Assembly: GCA_023460255.1 (NCBI GenBank) | Contig: JAEWQZ010000380.1 | Location: forward strand, 1 to 13,169 | Origin: Actinomycetes bacterium | Lineage (GTDB): Bacteria > Actinomycetota > Actinomycetes > Actinomycetales > Cellulomonadaceae | Length of the DNA: 13,169 nt | Direction: 5' to 3' | Shown: in pieces, positions 5,954 to 12,803 of the stretch | Position numbering within the stretch: the stretch's first letter is position 1 | Layout of the letters: each line of letters begins with the position of its first letter | Notes under the pieces: generated by a model | The model's input: the letters and a program-made list of their open reading frames with translations, nothing else | Database searches by the model: none | What the model was told of the DNA's origin: nothing | Made by a program: the position numbers and the translations under genes

Positions 5954-7075
5954 GTGGCCACAGACTTCTCCGCCGAGATCTCCGCCCTGCGCACGACGCT
6001 CGGCACCATCAGTGCCGTGAGCGACCCGGAGGCGCTGCGCGCGCGCATCGCCGAGCTCTCCGAGCAGGCTGCCGCCCCCGACCTCTGGGATGACCAGGAC
6101 GCCGCGCAGAAGGTCACCTCCGCCCTCTCCCACGCGCAGAACGAGCTCGAGCGCGTGCAGTCGCTCGGCAGCCGGCTCGACGACCTGGAGGTCCTCGTCG
6201 AGATGGCGATGGACGCCGCGGAGGACGACCCCGAGCGGGCCAGCACCCTCGCCGACGCGGAGGCCGAGCTCGCCTCCCTGCGCGCGGACCTCGGCGCGCT
6301 CGAGGTGCGCACGCTGCTCAGCGGCGAGTACGACGCGCGGGAGGCCGTCGTCACGATCCGGGCGGGCGCGGGCGGCGTCGACGCCGCGGACTTCGCGGAG
6401 ATGCTGCTGCGGATGTACCTGCGCTGGGCCGAGCGGCACGGCTACCCCACCAGCGTCCTGGACACCTCCCACGCCGAGGAGGCGGGGATCAAGTCCGCGA
6501 CCTTCGAGGTCAAGGTGCCGTACGCGTTCGGGAACCTCTCTGTGGAGGCCGGCACCCACCGGCTCGTGCGGATCTCCCCGTTCGACAACCAGGGGCGGCG
6601 GCAGACGTCGTTCGCGGCCGTCGAGGTCGTGCCGCTCATCGAGCAGACCGACCACATCGACATCCCCGAGAACGAGCTCAAGGTCGACGTCTTCCGCTCC
6701 TCCGGCCCCGGCGGGCAGTCGGTGAACACGACCGACTCCGCGGTGCGGATGACGCACATCCCGACCGGCATCGTCGTCTCGATGCAGAACGAGAAGAGCC
6801 AGATCCAGAACCGTGCCGCCGCGCTGCGGGTCCTCCAGTCCCGCCTGCTGCTGCTGCGCCAGGAGGAGGAGCGGGCCGCCAAGAAGGAGCTCGCCGGGGA
6901 CATCAAGGCCAGCTGGGGTGACCAGATGCGCTCCTACGTCCTCCAGCCGTACCAGATGGTCAAGGACCTGCGCACCGAGTACGAGGTGGGTAACCCGTCG
7001 GCGGTGTTCGACGGCGACATCGACGGCTTCATCGAGGCGGGTATCCGCTGGCGGATGCGGGCCGCACAGAGCTGA
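5954..7075 (+). CDS. prfB: peptide chain release factor 2 (RF2)
   Basis: The 373-residue product starts at GTG 5954. It has the N-terminal helical domain (about 1-110), the codon-recognition domain with the RF2-specific SPF tripeptide at 208-210 (RISPFDNQGRRQTSF), and the catalytic GGQ at 253-255 (SSGPGGQSVN). The GGQ reaches the peptidyl transferase centre and triggers release of the finished chain at UGA and UAA codons. The length matches RF2 (about 365 residues). The frame is continuous through the N-terminal region, with no in-frame UGA and no programmed +1 frameshift signal of the kind that autoregulates prfB in E. coli. This agrees with what is known of actinobacterial prfB. It opens the prfB-ftsE-ftsX-smpB block and is divergent from the sugar importer. 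Confidence 0.97.
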   Translation: MATDFSAEISALRTTLGTISAVSDPEALRARIAELSEQAAAPDLWDDQDAAQKVTSALSHAQNELERVQSLGSRLDDLEVLVEMAMDAAEDDPERASTLADAEAELASLRADLGALEVRTLLSGEYDAREAVVTIRAGAGGVDAADFAEMLLRMYLRWAERHGYPTSVLDTSHAEEAGIKSATFEVKVPYAFGNLSVEAGTHRLVRISPFDNQGRRQTSFAAVEVVPLIEQTDHIDIPENELKVDVFRSSGPGGQSVNTTDSAVRMTHIPTGIVVSMQNEKSQIQNRAAALRVLQSRLLLLRQEEERAAKKELAGDIKASWGDQMRSYVLQPYQMVKDLRTEYEVGNPSAVFDGDIDGFIEAGIRWRMRAAQS

Positions 7076-7100
7076 CGCAGGGCTGACGCAGGGCTGACGC
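7071..7100. repeat. 11-bp tandem repeat across the prfB stop, 2.7 copies
   Basis: GCTGACGCAGG occurs at 7071-7081 and 7082-7092 with an 8-base partial copy at 7093-7100. The first copy contains the prfB stop codon TGA, so the repeat supplies backup TGA triplets, though not in the same frame. It probably arose by slippage. Confidence 0.85.
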
Positions 7101-7101
7101 C

Positions 7102-7128
7102 GCCCGGCGACCCGCGGCGTCGTCGGGC
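7102..7128 (+). terminator. possible prfB terminator hairpin
   Basis: GCCCGGCGAC (7102-7111) can pair with GTCGTCGGGC (7119-7128) over 10 bp with one G-U pair and a 7-base loop, 26 bases after the prfB stop. There is no U-tract. The rest of the 282-base gap before ftsE holds the two repeats and a probable ftsE promoter, and no credible gene. Confidence 0.5.
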
Positions 7129-7159
7129 ACCCCGCGGCGTCGTCGGGCACCCCGCGACG
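7111..7159. repeat. 20-bp tandem repeat after prfB, 2.4 copies
   Basis: CCCGCGGCGTCGTCGGGCAC is repeated exactly at 7111-7130 and 7131-7150, with a partial copy (CCCGCGACG) at 7151-7159. The right arm of the hairpin at 7102-7128 lies in the first copy. Confidence 0.88.
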
Positions 7160-7277
7160 CCCCCACCCGCCGGAATGCCCCGGTACCGCCCGGTTGGCGC
7201 GGTCCGCACCGTCGGACGCCGGCTGTGAGGCCGGTCACCGGCGGCGTGTCCCCGGCGGCCCTACCCGACCCCGTGCC

Positions 7278-7283
7278 TACCCT
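7278..7283 (+). promoter_or_regulatory. possible -10 box for the ftsE operon
   Basis: TACCCT lies 74 bases upstream of the ftsE TTG start. It fits the TANNNT form of actinobacterial -10 boxes; no clear -35 is visible. A leader of about 65 bases with a ribosome-binding site would result. Confidence 0.35.
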
Positions 7284-7357
7284 CACGAGAAGGGTGGCCC
7301 CACCGAGGGCCCTCTCGGCGCCTGCCCGGCGTCGCCGCACGACCCGCGAGGAACAGC

Positions 7358-8047
7358 TTGATCCGCTTCGACGACGTCACCAAGGTCTACGCGCGCGGCG
7401 CCCGACCGGCGCTCGACCGCGTCGACCTCGAGGTCGAGCGCGGGGAGTTCGTCTTCCTCGTCGGGGCCTCCGGGTCCGGCAAGTCCACGTTCCTGCGGCT
7501 GGTGCTGCGCGAGGAACGCCCGACCGCCGGCCGGATCTGGGTCGCCGGCCGCGACCTGTCCACCCTGTCGACGTGGAAGGTGCCGCACCTGCGGCGCCAG
7601 ATCGGCACGGTGTTCCAGGACTTCCGCCTGCTGCCCACCAAGACGGTGTTCGACAACGTGGCGTTCGCGCTCCAGGTGATCGGCAAGCCGCGGCACCACA
7701 TCCTCACGACGGTGCCCGACACGCTCGAGCTCGTCGGGCTGGGCGGCAAGGAGAAGCGCCTCCCCCACGAGCTCTCCGGCGGCGAGCAGCAGCGCGTCGC
7801 GATCGCGCGCGCGTTCGTCAACCGGCCGTCGATCCTCCTGGCCGACGAGCCCACCGGGAACCTCGACCCCACGACATCGGTCGGCATCATGCGCCTGCTC
7901 GACCGGATCAACAGGACGGGCACGACGGTGGTCATGGCGACCCACGACGACGAGATCGTCGACCAGATGCGCAAACGCGTCATCGAGCTCGACTCCGGCC
8001 AGCTCGTGCGCGACCAGTCCCGCGGCGTCTACGGCTCGGACCGGTAG
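7358..8047 (+). CDS. ftsE: cell division ATP-binding protein FtsE
   Basis: The start is TTG 7358 with GAGGAA just upstream. The product then begins with the conserved IRFDDVTKVY, and no ATG or GTG fits as well. The 229-residue ABC ATPase has Walker A GASGSGKS (36-43), Q-loop Gln87 (VFQDFRLLP), signature LSGGEQQR (139-146), Walker B ILLADEP (159-165) and switch His196. The FRLL after the Q-loop and the compact size are typical of FtsE. FtsE binds FtsX at the septal membrane, and ATP hydrolysis drives conformational changes that activate a cell-wall hydrolase. FtsX follows ten bases later. The TTG start may lower translation. Confidence 0.96.
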   Translation: MIRFDDVTKVYARGARPALDRVDLEVERGEFVFLVGASGSGKSTFLRLVLREERPTAGRIWVAGRDLSTLSTWKVPHLRRQIGTVFQDFRLLPTKTVFDNVAFALQVIGKPRHHILTTVPDTLELVGLGGKEKRLPHELSGGEQQRVAIARAFVNRPSILLADEPTGNLDPTTSVGIMRLLDRINRTGTTVVMATHDDEIVDQMRKRVIELDSGQLVRDQSRGVYGSDR

Positions 8048-8057
8048 GGGGCCCGCG

Positions 8058-8972
8058 ATGAGACTCCAGTTCATCCTCGCCGAGATCGGTCACGGCCTGC
8101 GCAGGAACCTGTCGATGACCGTCTCGGTCATCCTCGTCACGTTCGTCTCGCTGACGTTCGTCGGCTCCGCCGGGCTGCTCCAGCTCCAGGTGGGCGAGAT
8201 GAAGGACGACTGGTACGACCGCGTCGAGGTCTCCATCTACCTGTGCCCCGAGGACTCCGACGTGCCGACGTGCGCGGGCGGTGAGGCGACGCCGGAGGAG
8301 ATCGAGCGGATCCGTACGGAGCTCGAGGGCGAGGGCCTGGCCCCGTACGTCGAGCGCGTGTACTTCGAGACGAAGGAGGAGGCGTTCGAGGCATTCTCCG
8401 AGCGGTACGCGGACGACTCCACCTTCGCCAGCGTCACGGTGGACCAGATGCAGGCGTCGTTCCGCGTCGCCCTCGTCGACCCCGAGCAGTACGCGGTGGT
8501 CTCGGAGATGTTCGAGGGCCGCACGGGCGTGGAGGACGTGCGCGACGACCGCGAGCTGCTCGAGCCGCTCATCCTCATGCTCAACCGCGCGAGCCTCGTC
8601 TCCGTCGGTCTCGCCGCCGTCATGCTGCTCGCAGCAGTGCTGCTCATCACGACGACGATCCGGCTGTCCGCCCTGAGCCGGCGGCGCGAGACGGGCATCA
8701 TGCGCCTCGTCGGCGCCTCCAACCTCTTCATCCAGCTGCCGTTCATGCTCGAGGGCGCGATCGCGGCGACGATCGGCGCGGGGCTCGCGGTGGGCGGGCT
8801 GTGGTTCGGCGTGAAGTACCTCGTGGAGGACTGGCTCGCGGGATCCATCCAGTTCGTGTCGTTCATCGAGGCTGACGCCGTGTGGCTCGTCGCGCCGGCC
8901 CTCGTCGCCGTGGCCATCGGGCTCGCGGCGATCTCAAGCGTGGTCACCCTGAGTCGATACACGAAGGTGTGA
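8058..8972 (+). CDS. ftsX: cell division protein FtsX (permease-like)
   Basis: ATG 8058 has AGGGGG just upstream and gives 304 residues. The protein has a cytoplasmic N-terminus with Arg-rich GLRRNLSM, membrane segment 1 (about 21-42), an extracytoplasmic domain (about 43-175), then three membrane segments (about 178-200, 226-250 and 275-298). This is the standard FtsX topology. The MRLVGASNLFIQLPFMLEG stretch (215-233) is the conserved FtsX core before segment 3. FtsX relays FtsE ATP hydrolysis to a periplasmic or wall hydrolase through its extracytoplasmic domain. Cys63 and Cys72 lie close together in that domain and could form a disulfide. The stop is six bases before the coiled-coil peptidase start, which fits a direct partnership. 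Confidence 0.95.
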   Translation: MRLQFILAEIGHGLRRNLSMTVSVILVTFVSLTFVGSAGLLQLQVGEMKDDWYDRVEVSIYLCPEDSDVPTCAGGEATPEEIERIRTELEGEGLAPYVERVYFETKEEAFEAFSERYADDSTFASVTVDQMQASFRVALVDPEQYAVVSEMFEGRTGVEDVRDDRELLEPLILMLNRASLVSVGLAAVMLLAAVLLITTTIRLSALSRRRETGIMRLVGASNLFIQLPFMLEGAIAATIGAGLAVGGLWFGVKYLVEDWLAGSIQFVSFIEADAVWLVAPALVAVAIGLAAISSVVTLSRYTKV

Positions 8973-8977
8973 GGACC

Positions 8978-10288
8978 ATGAGCCCGTCCCGTCCGCGTCT
9001 GCGCAACCCCGTCGCCGCGCTCCTCGCCGTCGTGCTCACGGGAACGCTCGGCGTGCTCGCCGGGAGCGGCGCGACCGCCGACGTCTGGGACGACCGACGG
9101 GCCGCGGCCGAGGCGCGGGCGGAGGCCGCCGAGGCGGCCCGCGAGCGCCTGGAGGCGGAGCTCGAGGGGACGCAGACAGCGCTCATCGACGCGGCCGCCG
9201 AGCTCGCCGGCATCGACGCCGCCATCCCGGTGGCGCAGGCCCAGCTCGACGCCGCCGAGGCCGAGCTCGCCCGGCTCCAGCGCGCCCTGGACATCGTCAA
9301 CCAGCGGCTCGCCGCCGCGGAGGCCCTCGAGCAGCAGATCACCGCGGACATCGCCGCCGACAACGAGCGCGCCGACGCGATCCGCGTCGCCATCGGGCGG
9401 ATGGCCCGCGAGGCCTACCGGGGCGACGTGGCCACGTCGTCGTTCGCGGCGGTGCTCGACGCCCGGTCCACGGAGGAGTTCGTCGAGCAGTCCGAGCTGG
9501 CGGCCACGGCGCTGCGCACGCAGACCCACGCCCTGCGCGAGCTCGAGCAGATCCAGGCCGCCAACCGCAACCGCCAGGTGCGCCAGGCGGCGATCCGCGA
9601 GGAGATCGCCGAGCTCAAGGCCGAGGTCGAGGTCAAGGTCGCCGAGGCCGAGGTGGTCCGGCAGGCCGCCGCCGAGCGCCGAGCCGAGCTCGATGCGCTG
9701 CGCGCGGAGGCCGCCGAGAAGAAGGCGTGGATCGAGACGCAGAAGGCCGCGCTGGAGGCCCAGCTCCGCGAGGCGGAGAAGCAGGCCGCGCAGCTCGCGG
9801 CCGACCTCGCGGAGGTGATCCGTCAGCAGGAGGCGGCTCGTCGGGCGGCCGGGCAGAACCCCGTCGGGTCGACGGCGGACCAGCCGTTCATCAACCCGAC
9901 GTCCATCAACCCCATCTACAAGACGTCCGACTACGGCATGCGTCTGCACCCGGTGCTCGGCTACCGGCGCATGCACTACGGCACGGACCTGCGCACCTAC
10001 TGCGGCACGCGCCTGTACGCGGGCGCCGCCGGCACCGTCCAGTGGGCGAAGGCCCGGGGCGGCTACGGCAACCAGGTGATGATCAACCACGGCTACTGGA
10101 AGGGGAGGTCGCTCATGTCGAGCTACAACCACATGTCCAGCTTCTCCGTGAGGTCCGGGCAGAACGTCACCCAGGGCCAGCTGATCGGCTACTCCGGGAA
10201 CACCGGTACGTCCGCGGGCTGCCACCTGCACTTCGAGGTGTACGTGAACGGGTCGACGGTCGACCCGTGGCCGCTCATCGCGAAGTAG
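8978..10288 (+). CDS. secreted coiled-coil M23 (LytM-type) peptidoglycan endopeptidase
   Basis: I chose ATG 8978, just after GAGGA; an in-frame GTG at 8969 overlapping the ftsX stop would add three residues. The 436-residue protein has a signal peptide with likely cleavage after ATA at about residue 34. A long Ala/Glu/Arg-rich coiled coil follows (about 36-290). The C-terminal M23 domain (about 308-432) starts with the GMRLHPVLGYRRMHYGTD motif. Zinc and catalytic residues appear complete: His333 and Asp337 (HYGTD), His385 (SYNHMSS), His416 and His418 (HLHFE). It probably cleaves peptide cross-links in peptidoglycan. Coiled-coil hydrolases of this design (RipC, PcsB, EnvC) are controlled by FtsX, and this gene directly follows ftsX. 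Cys342 and Cys415 near the active site could pair. Confidence 0.9.
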   Translation: MSPSRPRLRNPVAALLAVVLTGTLGVLAGSGATADVWDDRRAAAEARAEAAEAARERLEAELEGTQTALIDAAAELAGIDAAIPVAQAQLDAAEAELARLQRALDIVNQRLAAAEALEQQITADIAADNERADAIRVAIGRMAREAYRGDVATSSFAAVLDARSTEEFVEQSELAATALRTQTHALRELEQIQAANRNRQVRQAAIREEIAELKAEVEVKVAEAEVVRQAAAERRAELDALRAEAAEKKAWIETQKAALEAQLREAEKQAAQLAADLAEVIRQQEAARRAAGQNPVGSTADQPFINPTSINPIYKTSDYGMRLHPVLGYRRMHYGTDLRTYCGTRLYAGAAGTVQWAKARGGYGNQVMINHGYWKGRSLMSSYNHMSSFSVRSGQNVTQGQLIGYSGNTGTSAGCHLHFEVYVNGSTVDPWPLIAK

Positions 10289-10327
10289 CCCGGAGGAATC
10301 CTGGCGGGACCGGCGTCGGACCTCCCC

Positions 10328-10333
10328 TAGCCT
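10328..10333 (+). promoter_or_regulatory. -10 box of smpB, probably leaderless
   Basis: TAGCCT is followed by seven bases (GGGGCCC) and the ATG at 10341, so the transcript would start at the start codon. There is no purine-rich ribosome-binding site. It shows that smpB probably has its own promoter in the 52-base gap after the peptidase gene. Confidence 0.6.
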
Positions 10334-10340
10334 GGGGCCC

Positions 10341-10811
10341 ATGGCACGGGAGAGCGGACGCAAGGTGGTCGCGTCCAACCGCAAGGCGCGGCACGACTAC
10401 CACATCGAGGACACCTTCGAGGCAGGCATCGTCCTGACCGGTACGGAGGTCAAGACGCTGCGCCTCGGGCGCGCCTCCCTGGTGGACGGGTTCGTCAGCG
10501 TGGACCGCGGCGAGGCGTGGCTCGAGGGCGTGCACATCCCCGAGTACACCGAGGGCACGTGGACCAACCACACGCCGCGCCGCAAGCGGAAGCTCCTCCT
10601 GCACGCCCGCGAGATCGAGGAGCTGGCGCGCGAGGTCCAGGCGAAGGGCCGCACGATCGTGCCGCTCGCGCTGTACTTCGTCGACGGTCGGGTGAAGGTG
10701 GAGATCGCACTCGCCCGCGGCAAGAAGGAGTACGACAAGCGCCACACGCTGCGCGAGCAGCAGGCGACCCGCGAGGCGCAGGCCGCGATGAGCCTGCGGA
10801 GGCAGCGGTGA
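10341..10811 (+). CDS. smpB: SsrA-binding protein SmpB
   Basis: The 156-residue product matches SmpB in length (about 160) and motifs: ASNRKARHDYHIEDTFEAG at 11-29, LTGTEVKTLRLGRASLVDGF, HIPEYTEGTWTNHTPRRKRKLLLH and PLALYFVDGRVKVEIALARGKKEYDKR. The beta-barrel core binds the tRNA-like domain of tmRNA. The basic C-terminal tail (KEYDKRHTLREQQATREAQ) folds into a helix in the empty mRNA channel and lets tmRNA enter stalled ribosomes. Its RNA partner, ssrA, is 2 kb downstream in this window. The stop overlaps the next gene as GTGA. Confidence 0.97.
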   Translation: MARESGRKVVASNRKARHDYHIEDTFEAGIVLTGTEVKTLRLGRASLVDGFVSVDRGEAWLEGVHIPEYTEGTWTNHTPRRKRKLLLHAREIEELAREVQAKGRTIVPLALYFVDGRVKVEIALARGKKEYDKRHTLREQQATREAQAAMSLRRQR

Positions 10812-12661
10812 GCCGGGCGCTGGTGCGCGGCGCCGTCGGGGTCGCCCTGGCGGGTGCAGCCCTGGCGGTCGCGTCGCCCGCGGCCGCGAGCGACGCCGAG
10901 GACGTCATCACCGAGTACGCGATGACCATCTCGTTCGACGACGACGGGCGCGCCCGCGTCGACCTCGACCTCACCGTCGACTTCGGGGTCCGCCCGAACC
11001 ACGGCCCGTACCTGAAGTGGGTGGTCAAGGAGCGGTACGACGACGAGCAGGACCGCGTCTACCGGATCACCGACTTCCGGGCCAGGAGCAGCACCGCCCC
11101 GGACGCCGTGAGCACCGAGGAGCTCCTCGGCAGCGGGGTCACCGAGACGGCGTACCGGATCGGCGACGAGGACGTCACGATCACCGGGGAGCACACCTAC
11201 CGCATCTCGTTCGACGTCGAGGGCTGGGTGAACCCGGCCGCGTACCCGTTCCCGGACGGCGAGCTGGCCGACGACGAGCTGTACGTGGACATCCTCACCC
11301 ACTGGGACATCCCCGTCGAAGACGTCTCGATCGACGTCATCGCCCCCGGGGAGGTGCTCGAGGTCGCCTGCTACGACGACGGCCGCGACGCCTGCACGGC
11401 GACGAGCGGCGGCCGGGTGGCCTCCTTCGCCACCGGCCGGGTCGACCCGTACACGCCGCTCACGCTGGCCATCGCGTACCCGGCGGGGACCTTCCCGGAT
11501 GCCGAGCCGATCCTCCAGGAGCGGTGGGCGTTCGACCGCGCTTTCGCCGTCACGCCGGCGACCGGGGGCGCGGCGGCCGCCGTCGCGCTCGGCGGCGGCG
11601 CGCTCGTGCTCTACCGCGCCCGGCGCACGGGCCGCGACGAGCAGTACCTCGGCCTGACGCCGGGCCTTGCCCCGACGACGACGCAGGCGGCCACGATCGG
11701 CGCCCGGCAGCGCGGCCCGGTGACCGTGCAGTTCACCCCGCCCGCCGGCCTGCGCGCGGGCCAGCTGGGCACCCTGATCGACGAGGTCGCCCACCCGCAC
11801 GACGTGACGGCCACGCTCATCGACCTGGCCGTGCGCGGCCACCTGCGGATCTGGCGCGTGCCGTCCACGGACGGCAGCGACGAGGGCGACTGGCAGCTCG
11901 ACCGGCTGCCGGCACCCATGTCGGACCTCAACGCCTACGAGGACCTGCTGCTCACCGAGCTGTTCGACGGCAAGCCGGCCGTACGGCTCTCGGACCTGCG
12001 CACGACGTTCTCCACGTCCATGGCGCGCGTCCAGGAGGCGCTCTACGCGGACGTGACGGCCCAGGGCTGGTTCCGGAAGAACCCGAAGGCAGCCCGCGCG
12101 GCGTGGGGCGCGTCGGGGGCGCTCCTGCTCGTCGGGGGCGTCGCGGCGACGGTTCTGCTGGCGATCCGGACGCACGCCGGGCTCGTCGGCGTCCCGGTCG
12201 TCGTGCTCGGCATCCTCTGGCTCGCGCTGACCAAGGCGGCACCGGCCCGCACGGCCGACGGGACGGCGGTCCTGGCACAGACCGAGGGCTTCCGGCACTA
12301 CCTCGCCACCGCGGAGGCGAACCAGCTGCGCTTCGAGGAGGGCGAGGACCTGTTCTCGCGGTACCTGCCGTTCGCCGTCGCGTTCGGGCTGACCGAACGC
12401 TGGGCGCACCTGTTCGCGCAGCTCGCCGCGCAGGGCCGGGCCCTGGCCGAGCCGACGTGGTTCGCCGGGCCGTTCACCGGGTACGCACCCTTCTGGGCGA
12501 CCGCGGGGACGCTGGGCCAGGAGCTCGCGTCGTTCACGTCGACGGCGACGAGCGCGCTGACGGCTCCCCCGCCGAGCTCGTCCGGGTCGTCCGGCGGGTC
12601 CGGGTTCAGCGGCGGTGGCGGGGGCGGCGGCGTCGGCGGGGGTGGCGGCGGAACCTGGTGA
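10808..12661 (+). CDS. DUF2207-family membrane protein with Gly-rich C-terminus
   Basis: GTG 10808 overlaps the smpB stop (GTGA) and has GGAGG (10798-10802) upstream, giving 617 residues. A signal peptide (about 1-28, ending SPAAAS) precedes an extracytoplasmic beta-rich domain (about 30-248) of the DUF2207 type, starting ITEYAMTISFDDDGRARVDL. A membrane helix follows at about 253-270 and a cytoplasmic region at about 275-430, with a possible winged-helix-like segment (VTATLIDLAVRGHLRIWRV). Two more membrane helices (about 432-477) precede a cytoplasmic segment with GFRHYLATAEANQLRFEEGEDLFSRYLPFAVAFGL, which is very typical of the family. The tail from about 588 is almost only Ser and Gly and ends in GTW. 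The biochemical function is unknown. Overlap with smpB suggests co-expression, not necessarily shared function. Confidence 0.88.
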   Translation: MSRALVRGAVGVALAGAALAVASPAAASDAEDVITEYAMTISFDDDGRARVDLDLTVDFGVRPNHGPYLKWVVKERYDDEQDRVYRITDFRARSSTAPDAVSTEELLGSGVTETAYRIGDEDVTITGEHTYRISFDVEGWVNPAAYPFPDGELADDELYVDILTHWDIPVEDVSIDVIAPGEVLEVACYDDGRDACTATSGGRVASFATGRVDPYTPLTLAIAYPAGTFPDAEPILQERWAFDRAFAVTPATGGAAAAVALGGGALVLYRARRTGRDEQYLGLTPGLAPTTTQAATIGARQRGPVTVQFTPPAGLRAGQLGTLIDEVAHPHDVTATLIDLAVRGHLRIWRVPSTDGSDEGDWQLDRLPAPMSDLNAYEDLLLTELFDGKPAVRLSDLRTTFSTSMARVQEALYADVTAQGWFRKNPKAARAAWGASGALLLVGGVAATVLLAIRTHAGLVGVPVVVLGILWLALTKAAPARTADGTAVLAQTEGFRHYLATAEANQLRFEEGEDLFSRYLPFAVAFGLTERWAHLFAQLAAQGRALAEPTWFAGPFTGYAPFWATAGTLGQELASFTSTATSALTAPPPSSSGSSGGSGFSGGGGGGGVGGGGGGTW

Positions 12662-12803
12662 CGTCCGGGTCTGCTCGCCGCCTCGACGGAGCACCAGGCG
12701 GTGCCCCGCAGCGGGAATGGCATGGGGGCCTCGCACCGTTGTGACGTAGGCTGGAGGGTGCCCTGGGCCGGGAGACCGGCGTCGGGCGCTTGACAACTGC
12801 ACA
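12662..12803 (+). promoter_or_regulatory. ssrA upstream region with -10-like TAGGCT
   Basis: This 142-base gap has no gene. TAGGCTGGAGGG at 12747-12758 matches the boxes before prfB and smpB; the -10 would be 12747-12752. It gives a start near 12759 and a roughly 45-base 5' extension removed by RNase P. A weak 5-bp hairpin (12691-12695 with 12700-12704) might help end the DUF2207 transcript. A TTGACA at 12790-12795 is too close to the mature RNA to be its -35. Confidence 0.45.

Noticed and set aside
5843..7150. 435-residue open frame on the minus strand opposite prfB
   Set aside because: It mirrors the codon pattern of prfB, which has all RF2 motifs. The product is Arg/Gly/Val/Asp-rich with no recognisable fold. 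Long antisense frames are expected at this GC content.
8237..10384. 715-residue open frame on the minus strand opposite ftsX and the peptidase
   Set aside because: It is a shadow of two well-supported plus-strand genes, crosses their boundary, and has low-complexity Leu/Gly/Arg composition.
12594..12658. Gly-codon-rich repeat at the end of DUF2207 looking like a DNA tandem repeat
   Set aside because: It is coding sequence for the Ser/Gly tail that is common in DUF2207 proteins; the DNA units are not exact.
12790..12795. Perfect TTGACA -35-like hexamer just before ssrA
   Set aside because: Its -10 would fall inside the tmRNA at about 12813-12818 (CGGTTT there), and transcription would start after the mature 5' end.
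10397..12802. 801-residue open frame on the minus strand opposite smpB and DUF2207
   Set aside because: It is antisense to smpB and DUF2207, both supported by family motifs; Arg/Gly/Ala-rich with no domain.
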